The notes below the pieces were generated by a model that searched no databases, had not been told where the DNA came from, and saw only the letters and a list, made by a program, of their open reading frames with translations. A DNA stretch of 64,000 bases, taken from CBDANZ01 sp965197865 (GTDB lineage: Bacteria; Acidobacteriota; Vicinamibacteria; Vicinamibacterales; CAVVIG01). This document shows positions 44,808 to 53,464 of the stretch, one piece after another. The stretch covers positions 434,001 to 498,000 of the forward strand of contig CBDANZ010000003.1 in NCBI GenBank assembly GCA_965197865.1, given 5' to 3'. The translations under genes and the position numbers were made by a program. The stretch's first letter is position 1, and every line of letters begins with the position of its first letter.

Positions 44808-45532
44808 TCATACCTTGCTACAACGAGGAGAGGCGCCTCAAAGGCGGCGATCTCCTCGCCTTTCTCAAGGCACACAAGTCTTCCGCGGTCTGTCTCGTGA
44901 ATGACGGAAGTTCAGACGGCACCGCACACGTTCTCGAAGGGCTGCGAGAACAGAACTCGGCGCAGATTCTGGTGCTCAGCCTCGCGCGCAACGGCGGCAA
45001 GGCGGAAGCCGTACGTCAGGGAGTGCTCCTTGCCTCGTCGACCCGACGCTTCGCGGTCGTCGGTTACTGGGATGCCGACTTGTCGACCCCGCTGGGAGAG
45101 CTGGAAGGCATTCTCGGCGTCCTCAAGGTCAACCCGGGCTGTCAGCTGGCGATAGGATCGCGGGTGAAGCGCCTGGGCTCCGACATCAAGCGGCGGGCGG
45201 TGCGGCACGTTCTCGGAAGAATTTTCTCCACCTTCTCGAGCGCGCTTCTTCAGCTCCCAGTGTACGATTCTCAATGCGGCGCAAAGGTCTTTCGTTCCGA
45301 TTTGGCGGAAGTTCTGTTCCGCGACCCGTTCGTCAGTAAGTGGATCTTCGACGTGGAGATCCTCGCCCGCTTGCGCAACCATCTCGGCAAGGATCGGGCG
45401 CTCGACGCAGTCATTGAGGTGCCTTTGAAGGCCTGGAAGGACGTGGCCGGCTCGAAGCTCGGCCTACTGCAAATGCTCAAGGTGCCGATCGATCTCTTGA
45501 AGATCCGCTCTCATTACGGCCGGGCGCGCTGA
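44789..45532 (+). CDS. GT2-family glycosyltransferase (polyprenyl-phosphate sugar synthase type)
   Basis: This 247-residue GT-A enzyme shows VCLVIPCYNEERRL at the N-terminus, CLVNDGSSDGTAHVLEGL, NGGKAEAVRQG and GYWDADLSTPLGEL (DxD-like), then YDSQCGAKVFR and WIFDVEILAR. These are features of dolichyl/polyprenyl-phosphate glucosyl- or mannosyltransferases. It likely makes the lipid-linked sugar donor used by the GT39 enzyme two genes upstream. The ATG at 44789 lies inside the end of the preceding gene. Confidence 0.82.
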   Translation: MQEVCLVIPCYNEERRLKGGDLLAFLKAHKSSAVCLVNDGSSDGTAHVLEGLREQNSAQILVLSLARNGGKAEAVRQGVLLASSTRRFAVVGYWDADLSTPLGELEGILGVLKVNPGCQLAIGSRVKRLGSDIKRRAVRHVLGRIFSTFSSALLQLPVYDSQCGAKVFRSDLAEVLFRDPFVSKWIFDVEILARLRNHLGKDRALDAVIEVPLKAWKDVAGSKLGLLQMLKVPIDLLKIRSHYGRAR

Positions 45533-45673
45533 AACGGCAAGGACTACCCGGTTGAAGAAGGGACGATGGTCACCTACGCGTTGACTAGAATCGATGACCA
45601 CACCGTCGATCTGGTCATGAAACGAAACGGCGCGGTGATCCGATCGTTCGTATTACGTGGGGTGCTCGAATGA
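45533..45673 (+). pseudogene. Small conserved beta-protein fragment
   Basis: Forty-six codons run NGKDYPVEEGTMVTYALTRI, then DDHTVDLVMKRNGAVIRSF, to a stop. The pattern (GKDYPV...L.RID..T......K.G.V) is common in small secreted proteins of Acidobacteriota-like genomes. Both ends are missing. Confidence 0.35.
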
Positions 45674-45770
45674 CGGGCAACAAGGGTTGATGGACGCGCA
45701 GAGGTATCCAGGGGATTACGACAGCATCATCGCCAGCGACCCGGTGCATGACTGGATGCGATTCGGCTGA
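45672..45770 (+). pseudogene. Tannase/feruloyl esterase fragment
   Basis: In frame with the ATG at 45690 the codons read GLMDAQRYPGDYDSIIASDP then a stop at 45770. The G-L-M-(D/E)-A-Q-R-Y-P-x-D-Y-D-G-I-I-A-G-x-P signature belongs to tannase/feruloyl esterase hydrolases. Only about 30 residues remain. Confidence 0.5.
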
Positions 45771-45773
45771 TTG

Positions 45774-46035
45774 CCTCGACGCGTCCGCCCAACCAGGCAA
45801 CAAGGTTACGAGAGATCGTGGATGTCGGTGGTGGGCGCGCGCTGAAGCAGAATGCACTCGGGTGCGATGATCGCGGCGCCTATCTTTTCGCCTGGCAGGT
45901 TGATGAGCGAGAAATGTCCGAACGGCACCCCCACGCATGATGAGGTCTCCAGGAACCCGCATCCTACGGCGGCGTGCTGATCACATACAAGGTGAGATTC
46001 GGTGGTGGCGATCCTTGCTGGCGTTTCGTCTCGGA
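45774..46035. other. Decayed intergenic region
   Basis: A minus-strand stretch at about 45813-45925 (GHFSLINLPGEKIGAAIIAP, CILLQRAPTTDIHDLS, stop) looks like the end of a lost gene, family unknown. No intact gene. Confidence 0.3.
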
Positions 46036-46923
46036 TCAGCGCCCCTCCGTACCACCGATGACGACCCGACCGTCTGTCAGGAATCGCCGATAGTCGGAGA
46101 ACGCCTGCGTCATTCGCATGCGATTGACGGCGGTGTTTCGCCAGACGATCATCCGCGTGATCGAGCTCGGCAGCATCAGCGTCTCTTCCGGGTCGTGAAA
46201 CGTGACGGATCTATACCGAATCGAGGAATCGGCGCGCTCGATCGCCATGGTTCGGCGGCCGCTGTTGCGCGCATGCTCGCGCGGCCTTGCAAACTCGAAG
46301 AGGCCGACCAAGTGCTCGTCCAGACGGAGGACATCGTCGGTTCGAGCGTCGATCCACAGGCGGCCGCGGGTCCGTCCGGGCAGCGAGACGCTCACGCAGT
46401 CGCCACGCCACACAATCTCGGGAGGTTCTGACGAGATCGACTTGTAGTCGATCATGACGCTGGCACGGCCATCCGTCCGGCTGGATCCCGCCGCGGCAAA
46501 CACGTAGTCCCCTCGGTGCTGCGGCAGCAGCATCGCCAGAGCGTCGGAGGAGACTAGTCGCGGATCCATGCACGCTGGCTCGTCGCCCGGCCGAGGGGGG
46601 CGGCCGTTCACTTTGAGAAGCTGACACAGCACCGACGGTTCCGGCGGAACGCCGCCCTCCAACGGTGGATCCCATGCCACGCGCAGCTCGTAGACAAGCT
46701 GACGCGCCCGGCCCGCGGGAAGATGATCGGCCTGTAACGGCTGAAGGCGCACTGTCTCGAGGGCCGTCACCGTCCGCGCTCGTGCGTAAAACTGCTCGAC
46801 ACGGCGTCCGCTGCGCGCGAGCGTCGAGGAGGGGTCCTCCGACCCCCTATCTGCCTTTTGTCCGGCGGCTGAAGCCGACAGAACACCTGCGGCAAGGATC
46901 GTCCAGGCCGCTACGCGGAGCAT
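46036..46923 (-). CDS. Secreted hypothetical protein
   Basis: This 295-residue protein from the ATG at 46923 has a signal peptide (ending SASAAGQ). The body is beta-rich, with two regions that look like an outer-membrane-lipoprotein-sorting or sigma-E-factor-like fold (FYARARTVTALETVRLQPL; GRLWIDARTDDVLRLDEHLV; SSITRMIVWRNTAVNRMRMT and FSDYRRF near the end). Acidobacteriota have many such 'VWA-linked' secreted proteins. No catalytic motif; function unknown. Confidence 0.65.
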   Translation of the reverse strand: MLRVAAWTILAAGVLSASAAGQKADRGSEDPSSTLARSGRRVEQFYARARTVTALETVRLQPLQADHLPAGRARQLVYELRVAWDPPLEGGVPPEPSVLCQLLKVNGRPPRPGDEPACMDPRLVSSDALAMLLPQHRGDYVFAAAGSSRTDGRASVMIDYKSISSEPPEIVWRGDCVSVSLPGRTRGRLWIDARTDDVLRLDEHLVGLFEFARPREHARNSGRRTMAIERADSSIRYRSVTFHDPEETLMLPSSITRMIVWRNTAVNRMRMTQAFSDYRRFLTDGRVVIGGTEGR

Positions 46924-47245
46924 CACGCGTAAGATGCATCTTTCCCGCGACCAGTTCAAGCCTTCTTACGACAAACTTGAACCAAGGAGCCTACTGGCCG
47001 GTCTCGTAGAACGGGGGCGGGACACTGAAGCTCGATCCATGGAAGCTTCTATCGTGATCGCGAGATGAGATGCGCGAATTGTGCCGTTGCGCACACACCG
47101 CCCAAGTGGTTGCAGCCGTGCAGTTTCGGAGGCCGCGAGCCCTCGACGCCCGACCGGCTCAGTTACAGGAAACTTGGGTGCACGACAGTTTTGTAGGGCC
47201 GAGTCGATCGACCGGGCTGCTGTCGGAGGAGTGCCGGACCGGGGG
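46924..47245. other. Intergenic region, nothing recognised
   Basis: Contains a GGGGTCAGAC word at 47238-47247 similar to those at 21337 and 28913. No gene supported. Confidence 0.35.
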
Positions 47246-48196
47246 TCAGACGGCGTGACGGAGACGCGCGATGAGCTCCATCATATCGTTCGGCAGCGGA
47301 GCTTTAAACCGAACAGGACGCTGGGTTACCGGGTGGCGAAACACGAGGCGGTGTGCGTGTAGCGCCTGGCGACGGAAGCTGATGCGCCGAAGGCCGCCGC
47401 GCCCGTCGACGTACCGCTGCTCACCAACCAGTATGTGTCCGTGGAGCCGTGCCTGTAGGCGAATTTGATTGCGCTTGCCAGTTTTCAGTCTCACTTCGAG
47501 GAGCGACGTCTCACGAAACGTCTCCAGCACGCGGTATTCGCTCTCCGCCTCCTTGCCGCGCGGATCGCAAGGACCCGTCGGCTTCTGGAGCAGCGCCCGC
47601 TGGTCCCAGACCAAGTGATCGCGCCACGTTCCCGAGTCGGGCGAAGGATGACTGTACACGACGGCGAGGTACACGCGTTCTGGCTCGTGGTGCCGGAACT
47701 GCGCTCTCAGCCGCCGCTGTGCCTCCAGGCGGGTGGCAAACACGACGAGGCCCGACGTGTCGCGGTCGATCCGGTGGACGACAAGCGGCCGCCGTTTCCC
47801 GCGCGAGCGCAGGTGTGCACAAAGCTGGTCCTGAACCGACGAGGCCTCGCGTTGGCGCTCGAGCGGCACCGCCAATAGGCCCGGCGGCTTGTTCACCACA
47901 ATCAGTACGTCGTCTTCGTACACGATCTGAAGCTCACCTGGCGCCGCTGCTCGACCCAGTCGCATGCGTGCGCTGCCGGGTCGATCGATCCAGACGCGCA
48001 CACGGTCGCCAGACAGGAGGCGCCGGCCGGCGTCTGCCGGTGTGACTTCGTTGTCGTTCACAAACACCTTGCCACGCTCAAGCGCCACGGCCACACGGCC
48101 ACCCGATCCCAGGCGCTCCGTCTGAGCGAGAAACTTATCGAGGCGAACACCAGCACTCTCTGGCGCAACAACAAACCGCAGGTCCACCATTGCCAT
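47246..48196 (-). CDS. RluA-family pseudouridine synthase
   Basis: This enzyme of about 316 residues has an N-terminal S4 RNA-binding domain (VRLDKFLAQTERLG, ALERGKVFVNDNEV) and the RluA catalytic domain: DDVLIVVNKPPGLLAVP, VVHRIDRDTSGLVVFA (catalytic Asp in HRIDRDTSG), then KTGKRNQIRLQARLHGHILV. It isomerises uridines in rRNA or tRNA. The ATG at 48196 is chosen; a GTG at 48202 is also in frame. Confidence 0.88.
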   Translation of the reverse strand: MAMVDLRFVVAPESAGVRLDKFLAQTERLGSGGRVAVALERGKVFVNDNEVTPADAGRRLLSGDRVRVWIDRPGSARMRLGRAAAPGELQIVYEDDVLIVVNKPPGLLAVPLERQREASSVQDQLCAHLRSRGKRRPLVVHRIDRDTSGLVVFATRLEAQRRLRAQFRHHEPERVYLAVVYSHPSPDSGTWRDHLVWDQRALLQKPTGPCDPRGKEAESEYRVLETFRETSLLEVRLKTGKRNQIRLQARLHGHILVGEQRYVDGRGGLRRISFRRQALHAHRLVFRHPVTQRPVRFKAPLPNDMMELIARLRHAV

Positions 48197-48211
48197 CGTC
48201 ACAGACGTCGA

Positions 48212-49369
48212 CTATGCCGTCTCAGGCTCTCGCTCCCGATACCCGACGCTCAGCAGCAGCGTCATGACGAGAAATCCAGCGGCCGACACGTAGGGCGTCG
48301 CCTCTCCGAAGCGTTGGAGCGACGCGCTGCCCCAGACAGGTCCGATCGTGCGACCGAGGCTTTCGACCGCACTGGCCGCGCCCTGCACTCTCCCCTGCTC
48401 GCCGCCGCCCGCCGCACGGCTCACCATGCTCGCCATCGTCGGGTGACCGAAGCCGATCCCGAGTGCGAGCGGCACGAGCGACACCGCGAATGGCACGGCC
48501 GAGTGCGTGAGCGTCGCCCCCACCAGGCCCGCGGCGGAGAAGATCAGACCCAGCATGAACGTCCGCTTGTCGCCGAGGCGACTAACAAACGGCCGGATGA
48601 GCGCGCCCTGCACGATCGCGCCAAGCGCCGCAAACCCCGCAAAAAAGTACCCGGTCTGCGACGCGTCGAATCCGAAGCGGCGGGCGGCAAATAGCGCAAA
48701 CGTCGTCTGAAACACGGCGAACGCGGACCAGTAGAGAAAGTCGATCAGGAGCACGCGCCGCAGCCCCGGCCGCTTCATCGTTGCCGCGACGTTCCTGAAG
48801 GGCATTCCCGTCCCAGCAGACGCCCGGTGCACCGTTTCGGGAAGCCAGAACCAGGCCATCGTCGTGGCGACGAGCGTAATCGCGGCGGCTGCCCAAATCG
48901 GAGCCGTGTAGCTGACGTCCGCCAGCACGCCGCTGATAGCCGGCCCGAGAATGAATCCGAGTCCGAACGCGGCGCCAATCAAGCCGTACGCCCGGGCGCG
49001 ATCGCTGGGCTCCGTGATGTCGGCGACGTAGGCGCGCGCTGTGGAGATGTTGCCACCCGACAGGCCATCGACGACTCGAGCGACGAATAACATCGTCAGG
49101 CTCTGTGCCACGGCCAGCATCACGAAGCTCGCCACCGTGCCCGCCAGGCTGAGGATCAGGACGGGACGGCGTCCCCATCGATCCGATAGGTCGCCGAGGA
49201 GCGGCGACGCAACAAGCTGGCACAAAGAGAACACCGCGAACAGCAGCCCGATGACAAGCGGAGACGCGCCGAACGTCTCAGCATAGAACGGCAGCAGCGG
49301 AACGATGATGCCGAAGCCGACCAGGTTGACGAAGATCGTGAGAAAGATAACGAGAAGTGGACGGCTCAC
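48212..49369 (-). CDS. MFS transporter, TetA/multidrug-like
   Basis: This 385-residue protein has 12 predicted transmembrane helices. The MFS motif A is GDLSDRWGRRPVLILSL after helix 2, the TetA-like region is FVARVVDGLSGGNISTARAY, and AFGLGFILGPAISGVLAD is motif C. It probably is a proton-driven efflux pump for drugs or small metabolites. It starts at a GTG at 49369, 2 bases after the stop of the peptidase gene, so the two are co-transcribed. Confidence 0.85.
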   Translation of the reverse strand: MSRPLLVIFLTIFVNLVGFGIIVPLLPFYAETFGASPLVIGLLFAVFSLCQLVASPLLGDLSDRWGRRPVLILSLAGTVASFVMLAVAQSLTMLFVARVVDGLSGGNISTARAYVADITEPSDRARAYGLIGAAFGLGFILGPAISGVLADVSYTAPIWAAAAITLVATTMAWFWLPETVHRASAGTGMPFRNVAATMKRPGLRRVLLIDFLYWSAFAVFQTTFALFAARRFGFDASQTGYFFAGFAALGAIVQGALIRPFVSRLGDKRTFMLGLIFSAAGLVGATLTHSAVPFAVSLVPLALGIGFGHPTMASMVSRAAGGGEQGRVQGAASAVESLGRTIGPVWGSASLQRFGEATPYVSAAGFLVMTLLLSVGYREREPETA

Positions 49370-49371
49370 GT

Positions 49372-51084
49372 TCAGGGCGTGCTTCTGCCGGCGCGCGGAC
49401 CCTGGTTGTCGCGCGTCGGCGCATGATCGAGATTGGCCAGGCGCACGCCGGTCTCATAGACGAGCCCGGTGACCCGCGCCAGCTTGTCGAACTCAATCTT
49501 CGACACTTCATCGGTGTTCGCGTGGTAGTCGCCGTGCAACCCAGTCGTAAAAAAGATAATCGGCGTGCCCTTGGCCGCATAGCTGTAGTGATCGCTCCGG
49601 AAGTAGATCTGCTCGGGGTCGGATGGGTCGTTCATCCCGTAGTCGAGCGTCAGCGGGCGCAGGAGAGCGCGGTTCGCGGCCTGGTTGATCTCGTGCAACT
49701 CGCTGCTGATGCGGTCGGAGCCAACCAGGTAGACCGTGTTGGCTTCGCTTGGCTTGTCGTCTCGGTTTCTACCGATCATGTCTACGTTGAGTTGCGCGAC
49801 GATCGCGTCGAGCGGCACGGGCGGGTAATCGACAAAGTAGCGCGAACCCAGCAGGCCGCGCTCCTCGCCGGCGTGCCACACGAACAGGAGCGAGCGTTTC
49901 GGCCGCGGTCCTTTCGCAAATGCTCTGGCGAGCGCCAGCAACGCGACCGTTCCCGACCCGTCGTCGTCGGCGCCGTTCCAAATGCGATCGGATCTCGCGC
50001 CGGGCGTGATGCGCCCTGGGGCCCCGCGACGACGTTCGCTGTCGCCGGTCGTTTCGTACTCCGCATACCCAATGTGGTCGTAGTGGGCGCCGAAAGCCAC
50101 GTAGGTGTCTTTCAGCGCCCGATCGCTGCCTTCGACGCTGCCGACGATGTTGTGCGTGAGCTGCGTGCGCACCACTTCATAGTCCGCGTCGATGTTGAAG
50201 CTGATCTTCACATCGTCGAGCCTGAACGATGGAAGCGGATCCTGCGCAGCGGCTCTGCGCTTCAGCTCCTCGTAGGACGTCGGGGCCGCGCTGAAGAGAA
50301 ATGAGTAGAAGGAATCCGTCGCAGTGAGGACCGGCGGCGCCGGCGAATCAAGCCGCTGCGCCGTCGTGAAATCTGTCGTCGGACCTGACGCGCCGCGTCC
50401 GGCTCCTCCTCCCGCAGTGGTCGTGTTGTCGGTACCGGCGCCCCTGCTGCGACCTGGCGCGGCAGTCGTCTGCTCGTCGGGGGCCGGTCCGATGCTCGCC
50501 GCGGCCTGAAGCTGGTCAGTGGCGTAGCGGTTGCGCCCGCCGAGCAGCCGGCGATGCATCTGCGCGTCGAGTCCTTGCGGGCCCCGGATACCGAGCCAGA
50601 CGACCGCGGCGCCTTTTACGTCCTTGCCGCGATAGTCGAGGTGGTTTGCGGCCGGCACGTCGAGGCCGTAGCCGGTAAACTCAATGCGGTCGAGGGTGAA
50701 TGTCCGCGCCCCCCCCTGGTTTCTCGGGAACCGGATCCCGTCGCCATCCTTGAACGTTCGCGCGCTGCGGCCGACCTGCACAGTGATGGTCGAACGGCTC
50801 GTGGTTCTCACGTTCAGCACGCGAACTGTCTGCAGGTACGAGCCCCGATCGCCGGCTGGTTGCACGTGCCAGTCGCGCAGGTGATCCTGAATGTAGCCGG
50901 CGGCCAAGCCGAGCCCGGCCGTATAAATGGCCCGCCCTTGCAGCTCGTCCGAGGCGATATAGGTGAGCCACTCCCGCAGGTCGTCGGCTTGAATCGACGC
51001 GAACCCGCCCCCGGCGGCCGCCGGGAACACGCCGAGACCCAGGGCACCAATGTAGAGACAAGCGGCGGCGCGACGACGGCTCAT
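49372..51084 (-). CDS. M28-family zinc aminopeptidase, secreted
   Basis: This protein of about 570 residues from the ATG at 51084 (strong AAGGGGGG upstream) has a signal peptide. Residues about 30-290 carry a PA-like insertion domain and a Gly/Ala/Thr-rich linker (GAGTDNTTTAGGGAGRGASG). The M28 catalytic core follows: AFGAHYDHIGY, WNGADDDGSGTVALLALARA, FVWHAGEERGLLGS (Glu-Glu), NVDMIGRN and the C-terminal YFRSDHYSYAAKGTPIIFF. All five zinc ligands typical of the family appear present. It likely cleaves N-terminal residues from peptides outside the cytoplasm. Confidence 0.88.
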   Translation of the reverse strand: MSRRRAAACLYIGALGLGVFPAAAGGGFASIQADDLREWLTYIASDELQGRAIYTAGLGLAAGYIQDHLRDWHVQPAGDRGSYLQTVRVLNVRTTSRSTITVQVGRSARTFKDGDGIRFPRNQGGARTFTLDRIEFTGYGLDVPAANHLDYRGKDVKGAAVVWLGIRGPQGLDAQMHRRLLGGRNRYATDQLQAAASIGPAPDEQTTAAPGRSRGAGTDNTTTAGGGAGRGASGPTTDFTTAQRLDSPAPPVLTATDSFYSFLFSAAPTSYEELKRRAAAQDPLPSFRLDDVKISFNIDADYEVVRTQLTHNIVGSVEGSDRALKDTYVAFGAHYDHIGYAEYETTGDSERRRGAPGRITPGARSDRIWNGADDDGSGTVALLALARAFAKGPRPKRSLLFVWHAGEERGLLGSRYFVDYPPVPLDAIVAQLNVDMIGRNRDDKPSEANTVYLVGSDRISSELHEINQAANRALLRPLTLDYGMNDPSDPEQIYFRSDHYSYAAKGTPIIFFTTGLHGDYHANTDEVSKIEFDKLARVTGLVYETGVRLANLDHAPTRDNQGPRAGRSTP

Positions 51085-51235
51085 GACCCCCCTTGGACCT
51101 TTAATATACCGCCCGCTTGCCAGGATGAACGAGTTCGAGTAAGGTGGGTTCGACGTATCCGGCTGCCAGCGTGTGCTTGCGCTTCCTTCCTTCCTTCGCT
51201 TCCAGCGGGCTTCCTTTACGCTAGGAGAGAGTTGA

Positions 51236-51823
51236 TTGGCTGTGCGTCTGTTCGTCGGCAACCTGTCGTATGCCACGACCGAAGCCGACCTGCGCACGTA
51301 CTTCAGCGCCGTCGCCCCACCGTCACAGGTCGTGCTGCCGGTGGACCGTGAGACCGGCCGGCCGCGCGGGTTTGCGTTCGTGGAATTCGCCGAGCGACCG
51401 GACGCCGAGGCCGCGATTCAGCGGTTCAACGGCCAGTTGTTCGATGGACGGCCGCTCGCGGTGAGCGAAGCACGAGCTCGGGAGGACCGCAGCCCGGGCG
51501 GCCCCCGACCCGGCGGTCCGTCCGGACCTCGTCCCGGCGGATTCGGTCCGCGACCGTCCGTCGGCGGACCGCGTCAGTTCGACTCGTCGGCGCCAGCGGC
51601 GCCTCGCAACCGCAATTTCGGACCTGATGCCAGGCCGCAGCGCGGCGGGCCGAAAGGCAAGAAGAAGGATGCCGAGCGCCCGCGCGGTCCAATTCCGCTC
51701 AAGGAGACGGGGCGGTCCTTCACGCTCGACGACGACGCGCCCGCGCCGGATGAGGTTCTGCCGGACATCGACGATTTCGCGACGAGTCGGCCGCCGGACC
51801 AGGACGAGGACGAAGAGAACTAG
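51236..51823 (+). CDS. RRM-type RNA-binding protein with Gly/Pro/Arg-rich tail
   Basis: This 195-residue protein starts at TTG 51236 after an AGGAGAG box. Residues 1-80 form an RNA recognition motif with RNP2 (RLFVGNLSY) and RNP1 (RGFAFVEF). The rest is a low-complexity Gly/Pro/Arg tail that turns acidic at the end (PPDQDEDEEN). Bacterial RRM proteins bind mRNA and help in cold response or localisation. The next gene begins 2 bases after its stop. Confidence 0.88.
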   Translation: MAVRLFVGNLSYATTEADLRTYFSAVAPPSQVVLPVDRETGRPRGFAFVEFAERPDAEAAIQRFNGQLFDGRPLAVSEARAREDRSPGGPRPGGPSGPRPGGFGPRPSVGGPRQFDSSAPAAPRNRNFGPDARPQRGGPKGKKKDAERPRGPIPLKETGRSFTLDDDAPAPDEVLPDIDDFATSRPPDQDEDEEN

Positions 51824-51825
51824 AA

Positions 51826-52095
51826 TTGCAGTCCTCCAACCTCTGGACTCGGATTCCCAGTCAGATGGTCGCGGAGCTTGACCCAGAAGAATTCCGCCGC
51901 TGGTTCTCGGACACGATTTACGCGAGCGACTCCGGCGATCAGGTTTCTGTCTGGGTGCAATCCGTGGTGGTCCGCCGCCACATCCTGACGCACTATCAGC
52001 TGGCCCTGGACCGCGCGCTTGCGGCGCTGGACCGCCCCGAGACCGACATCAGCTTCGTCGTCGCGGGCTACGACGAGGAGGAAGAGGACGAATGA
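51826..52095 (+). CDS. Stand-alone DnaA domain I-like protein
   Basis: This 89-residue protein starts at TTG 51826. The sequence LWTRIPSQMVAELDPEEFRR, WFSDTIY, VSVWVQSVVVRRHILTHYQ then ALDRALAAL matches the N-terminal domain (DnaA_N) of the replication initiator, which binds helicase and regulators such as DiaA or SirA. No AAA+ or DNA-binding part follows; the end is acidic (YDEEEEDE). It could sequester DnaA partners or be an unrelated use of the fold. It is tightly linked to the RRM gene. Confidence 0.7.
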   Translation: MQSSNLWTRIPSQMVAELDPEEFRRWFSDTIYASDSGDQVSVWVQSVVVRRHILTHYQLALDRALAALDRPETDISFVVAGYDEEEEDE

Positions 52096-52115
52096 GAGCC
52101 TTCCGGAATTAACTC

Positions 52116-53030
52116 TTAAGAGCGGCGCTTCGGCGCGAGCTGAAGCCGCCCCTTGAGCTCGTCGAAGGCCGTCTGCAGCTCGTGAATCATGCGAGGCACC
52201 CGGTTGGTGCGCGCATAGACCCATCCGGTTTCCCGCACGAGTTCGTGTCCTTCGACGCGCGCACAGAAAAACTGCCCAGCGCGCACCTCACGCGCGATCG
52301 CCTGGTAGGGCACGATGCTGATGCCCAACCCGGTTTTGACCATCGCCTTGATGATTTCGACGTTCTCGGTGTCCATCACGATGGTCGGCTCGATCTTGCC
52401 GGTCACGAAGAACGAGTCGATCACACCCCGCGTGACCGATCCCCGCTCGAAGTGTACGAACGGCTGCCCCGAAAGATCCTCCGGGTAGATCCTGCGCTTG
52501 CGCGCGAGCGGATGCGTTGGCATGGTCACGACCAGCAGCTCCTCGCGGAGCACCGGCACGGTCATCAAGTCGGACTCCTCGACAGGCAGCGTGAGCAAAC
52601 CGGCGTCGACCCGGCCGCCCAGAATCTCAGCGGCCGATCGCGTCGCGGCCGCGACCGTCAACCGCACGTCGAGCTGCGGGTGGACCCGCTTCAGATATTT
52701 CAACAGCGGTGGAAACACGTAGAGGCAGACCGTCATACCCCCCGCAAGGCGAAGCGTCCCGTGCAGGGCGCGCGTCCGGTCGGTGATCGCGTCAACCGTA
52801 TCCCGCACATCCTGAAACACGCGTTGTCCGAGCTGCACGAGCGCTTCAGCCGCGGGCGTCATGCGCACCTGGCGGCCCACCCGCAGGAACAGCGGCTCGC
52901 CAAGCTCTTCTTCGAGCAGTATGATCTGCCGGCTCACGGCCGACTGCGACACATGGAGCTTGCGGCCGCACGCGGTGAACGAGCCGGTTTCCGCGATCGC
53001 CCGGAGAATCTCGAGCTGACGCAGGTCCAT
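52116..53030 (-). CDS. LysR-family transcription regulator
   Basis: This protein of about 304 residues starts at ATG 53030. The N-terminal winged helix-turn-helix (MDLRQLEILRAIAETGSFTA, LHVSQSAVSRQIILLEEELG) is clear, followed by a periplasmic-binding-like effector domain (LRLAGGMTVCLYVFPPLLKY, MDTENVEIIKAMVKTGLGIS). The effector-domain start resembles CbbR/CysB-type regulators. Target genes are not evident. The divergent neighbour at 53075 may be one. Confidence 0.88.
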   Translation of the reverse strand: MDLRQLEILRAIAETGSFTACGRKLHVSQSAVSRQIILLEEELGEPLFLRVGRQVRMTPAAEALVQLGQRVFQDVRDTVDAITDRTRALHGTLRLAGGMTVCLYVFPPLLKYLKRVHPQLDVRLTVAAATRSAAEILGGRVDAGLLTLPVEESDLMTVPVLREELLVVTMPTHPLARKRRIYPEDLSGQPFVHFERGSVTRGVIDSFFVTGKIEPTIVMDTENVEIIKAMVKTGLGISIVPYQAIAREVRAGQFFCARVEGHELVRETGWVYARTNRVPRMIHELQTAFDELKGRLQLAPKRRS

Positions 53031-53074
53031 GGACGACAGCATATAATCAGCGCGCTCGCTCTCGCATAGAACTC

Positions 53075-53454
53075 ATGAACGGCCATTTCACGGCCGTCGC
53101 GGCGGCCAGGTCTGCCCTGACGTTCCTCTACAGCTTCGACCCCGCATTGACGGGCCTCCTTCCTTCCTGCCCGTTTCGTCTTGTCACCGGGCTTCTGTGC
53201 CCTCTTTGCGGCACGCTGCGCGCAGCCCATGCCTTGCTCCACGGACACCTGGCGGCCGCGTCCCACTACAACACGCTAACTTATGGGTAGCAGCACCGTG
53301 TTAGTGACAGCGGCGGCAGCGAGTCGGGCGTCGAGCTCGATGGGCGGTCGACTAATCGCAGGACTCACATCGCGTCTGGTGCTCCGCTTGATCGTTCTGG
53401 CGGCGGTTGCATTCCTCGTCGCGCGCAACGCACCTGCCTCGTTTCTTCCGTAAC
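53075..53454 (+). pseudogene. DUF2752 membrane protein, frameshifted
   Basis: The first frame (53075-53290) gives the DUF2752 signature CPLCGTLRAAHALLHGHLAA and SHYNTL, then stops. The second frame (from ATG 53284) supplies the second membrane helix, RLIVLAAVAFLVARNAPASF, to a stop at 53454. One deletion near 53282 splits the gene. DUF2752 proteins are small membrane proteins with a CPxCG motif, and they often precede GYF-domain membrane proteins, as here. Confidence 0.6.
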
Positions 53455-53464
53455 GGAGGCCTCA

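Noticed and set aside
21337..47247. Recurring GGGGTCAGA words (21337, 28913, 47238) as REP elements
   Set aside because: Only about 9-10 bases are shared, with no flanking hairpin or REP transposase; three hits are too few to call a repeat family.
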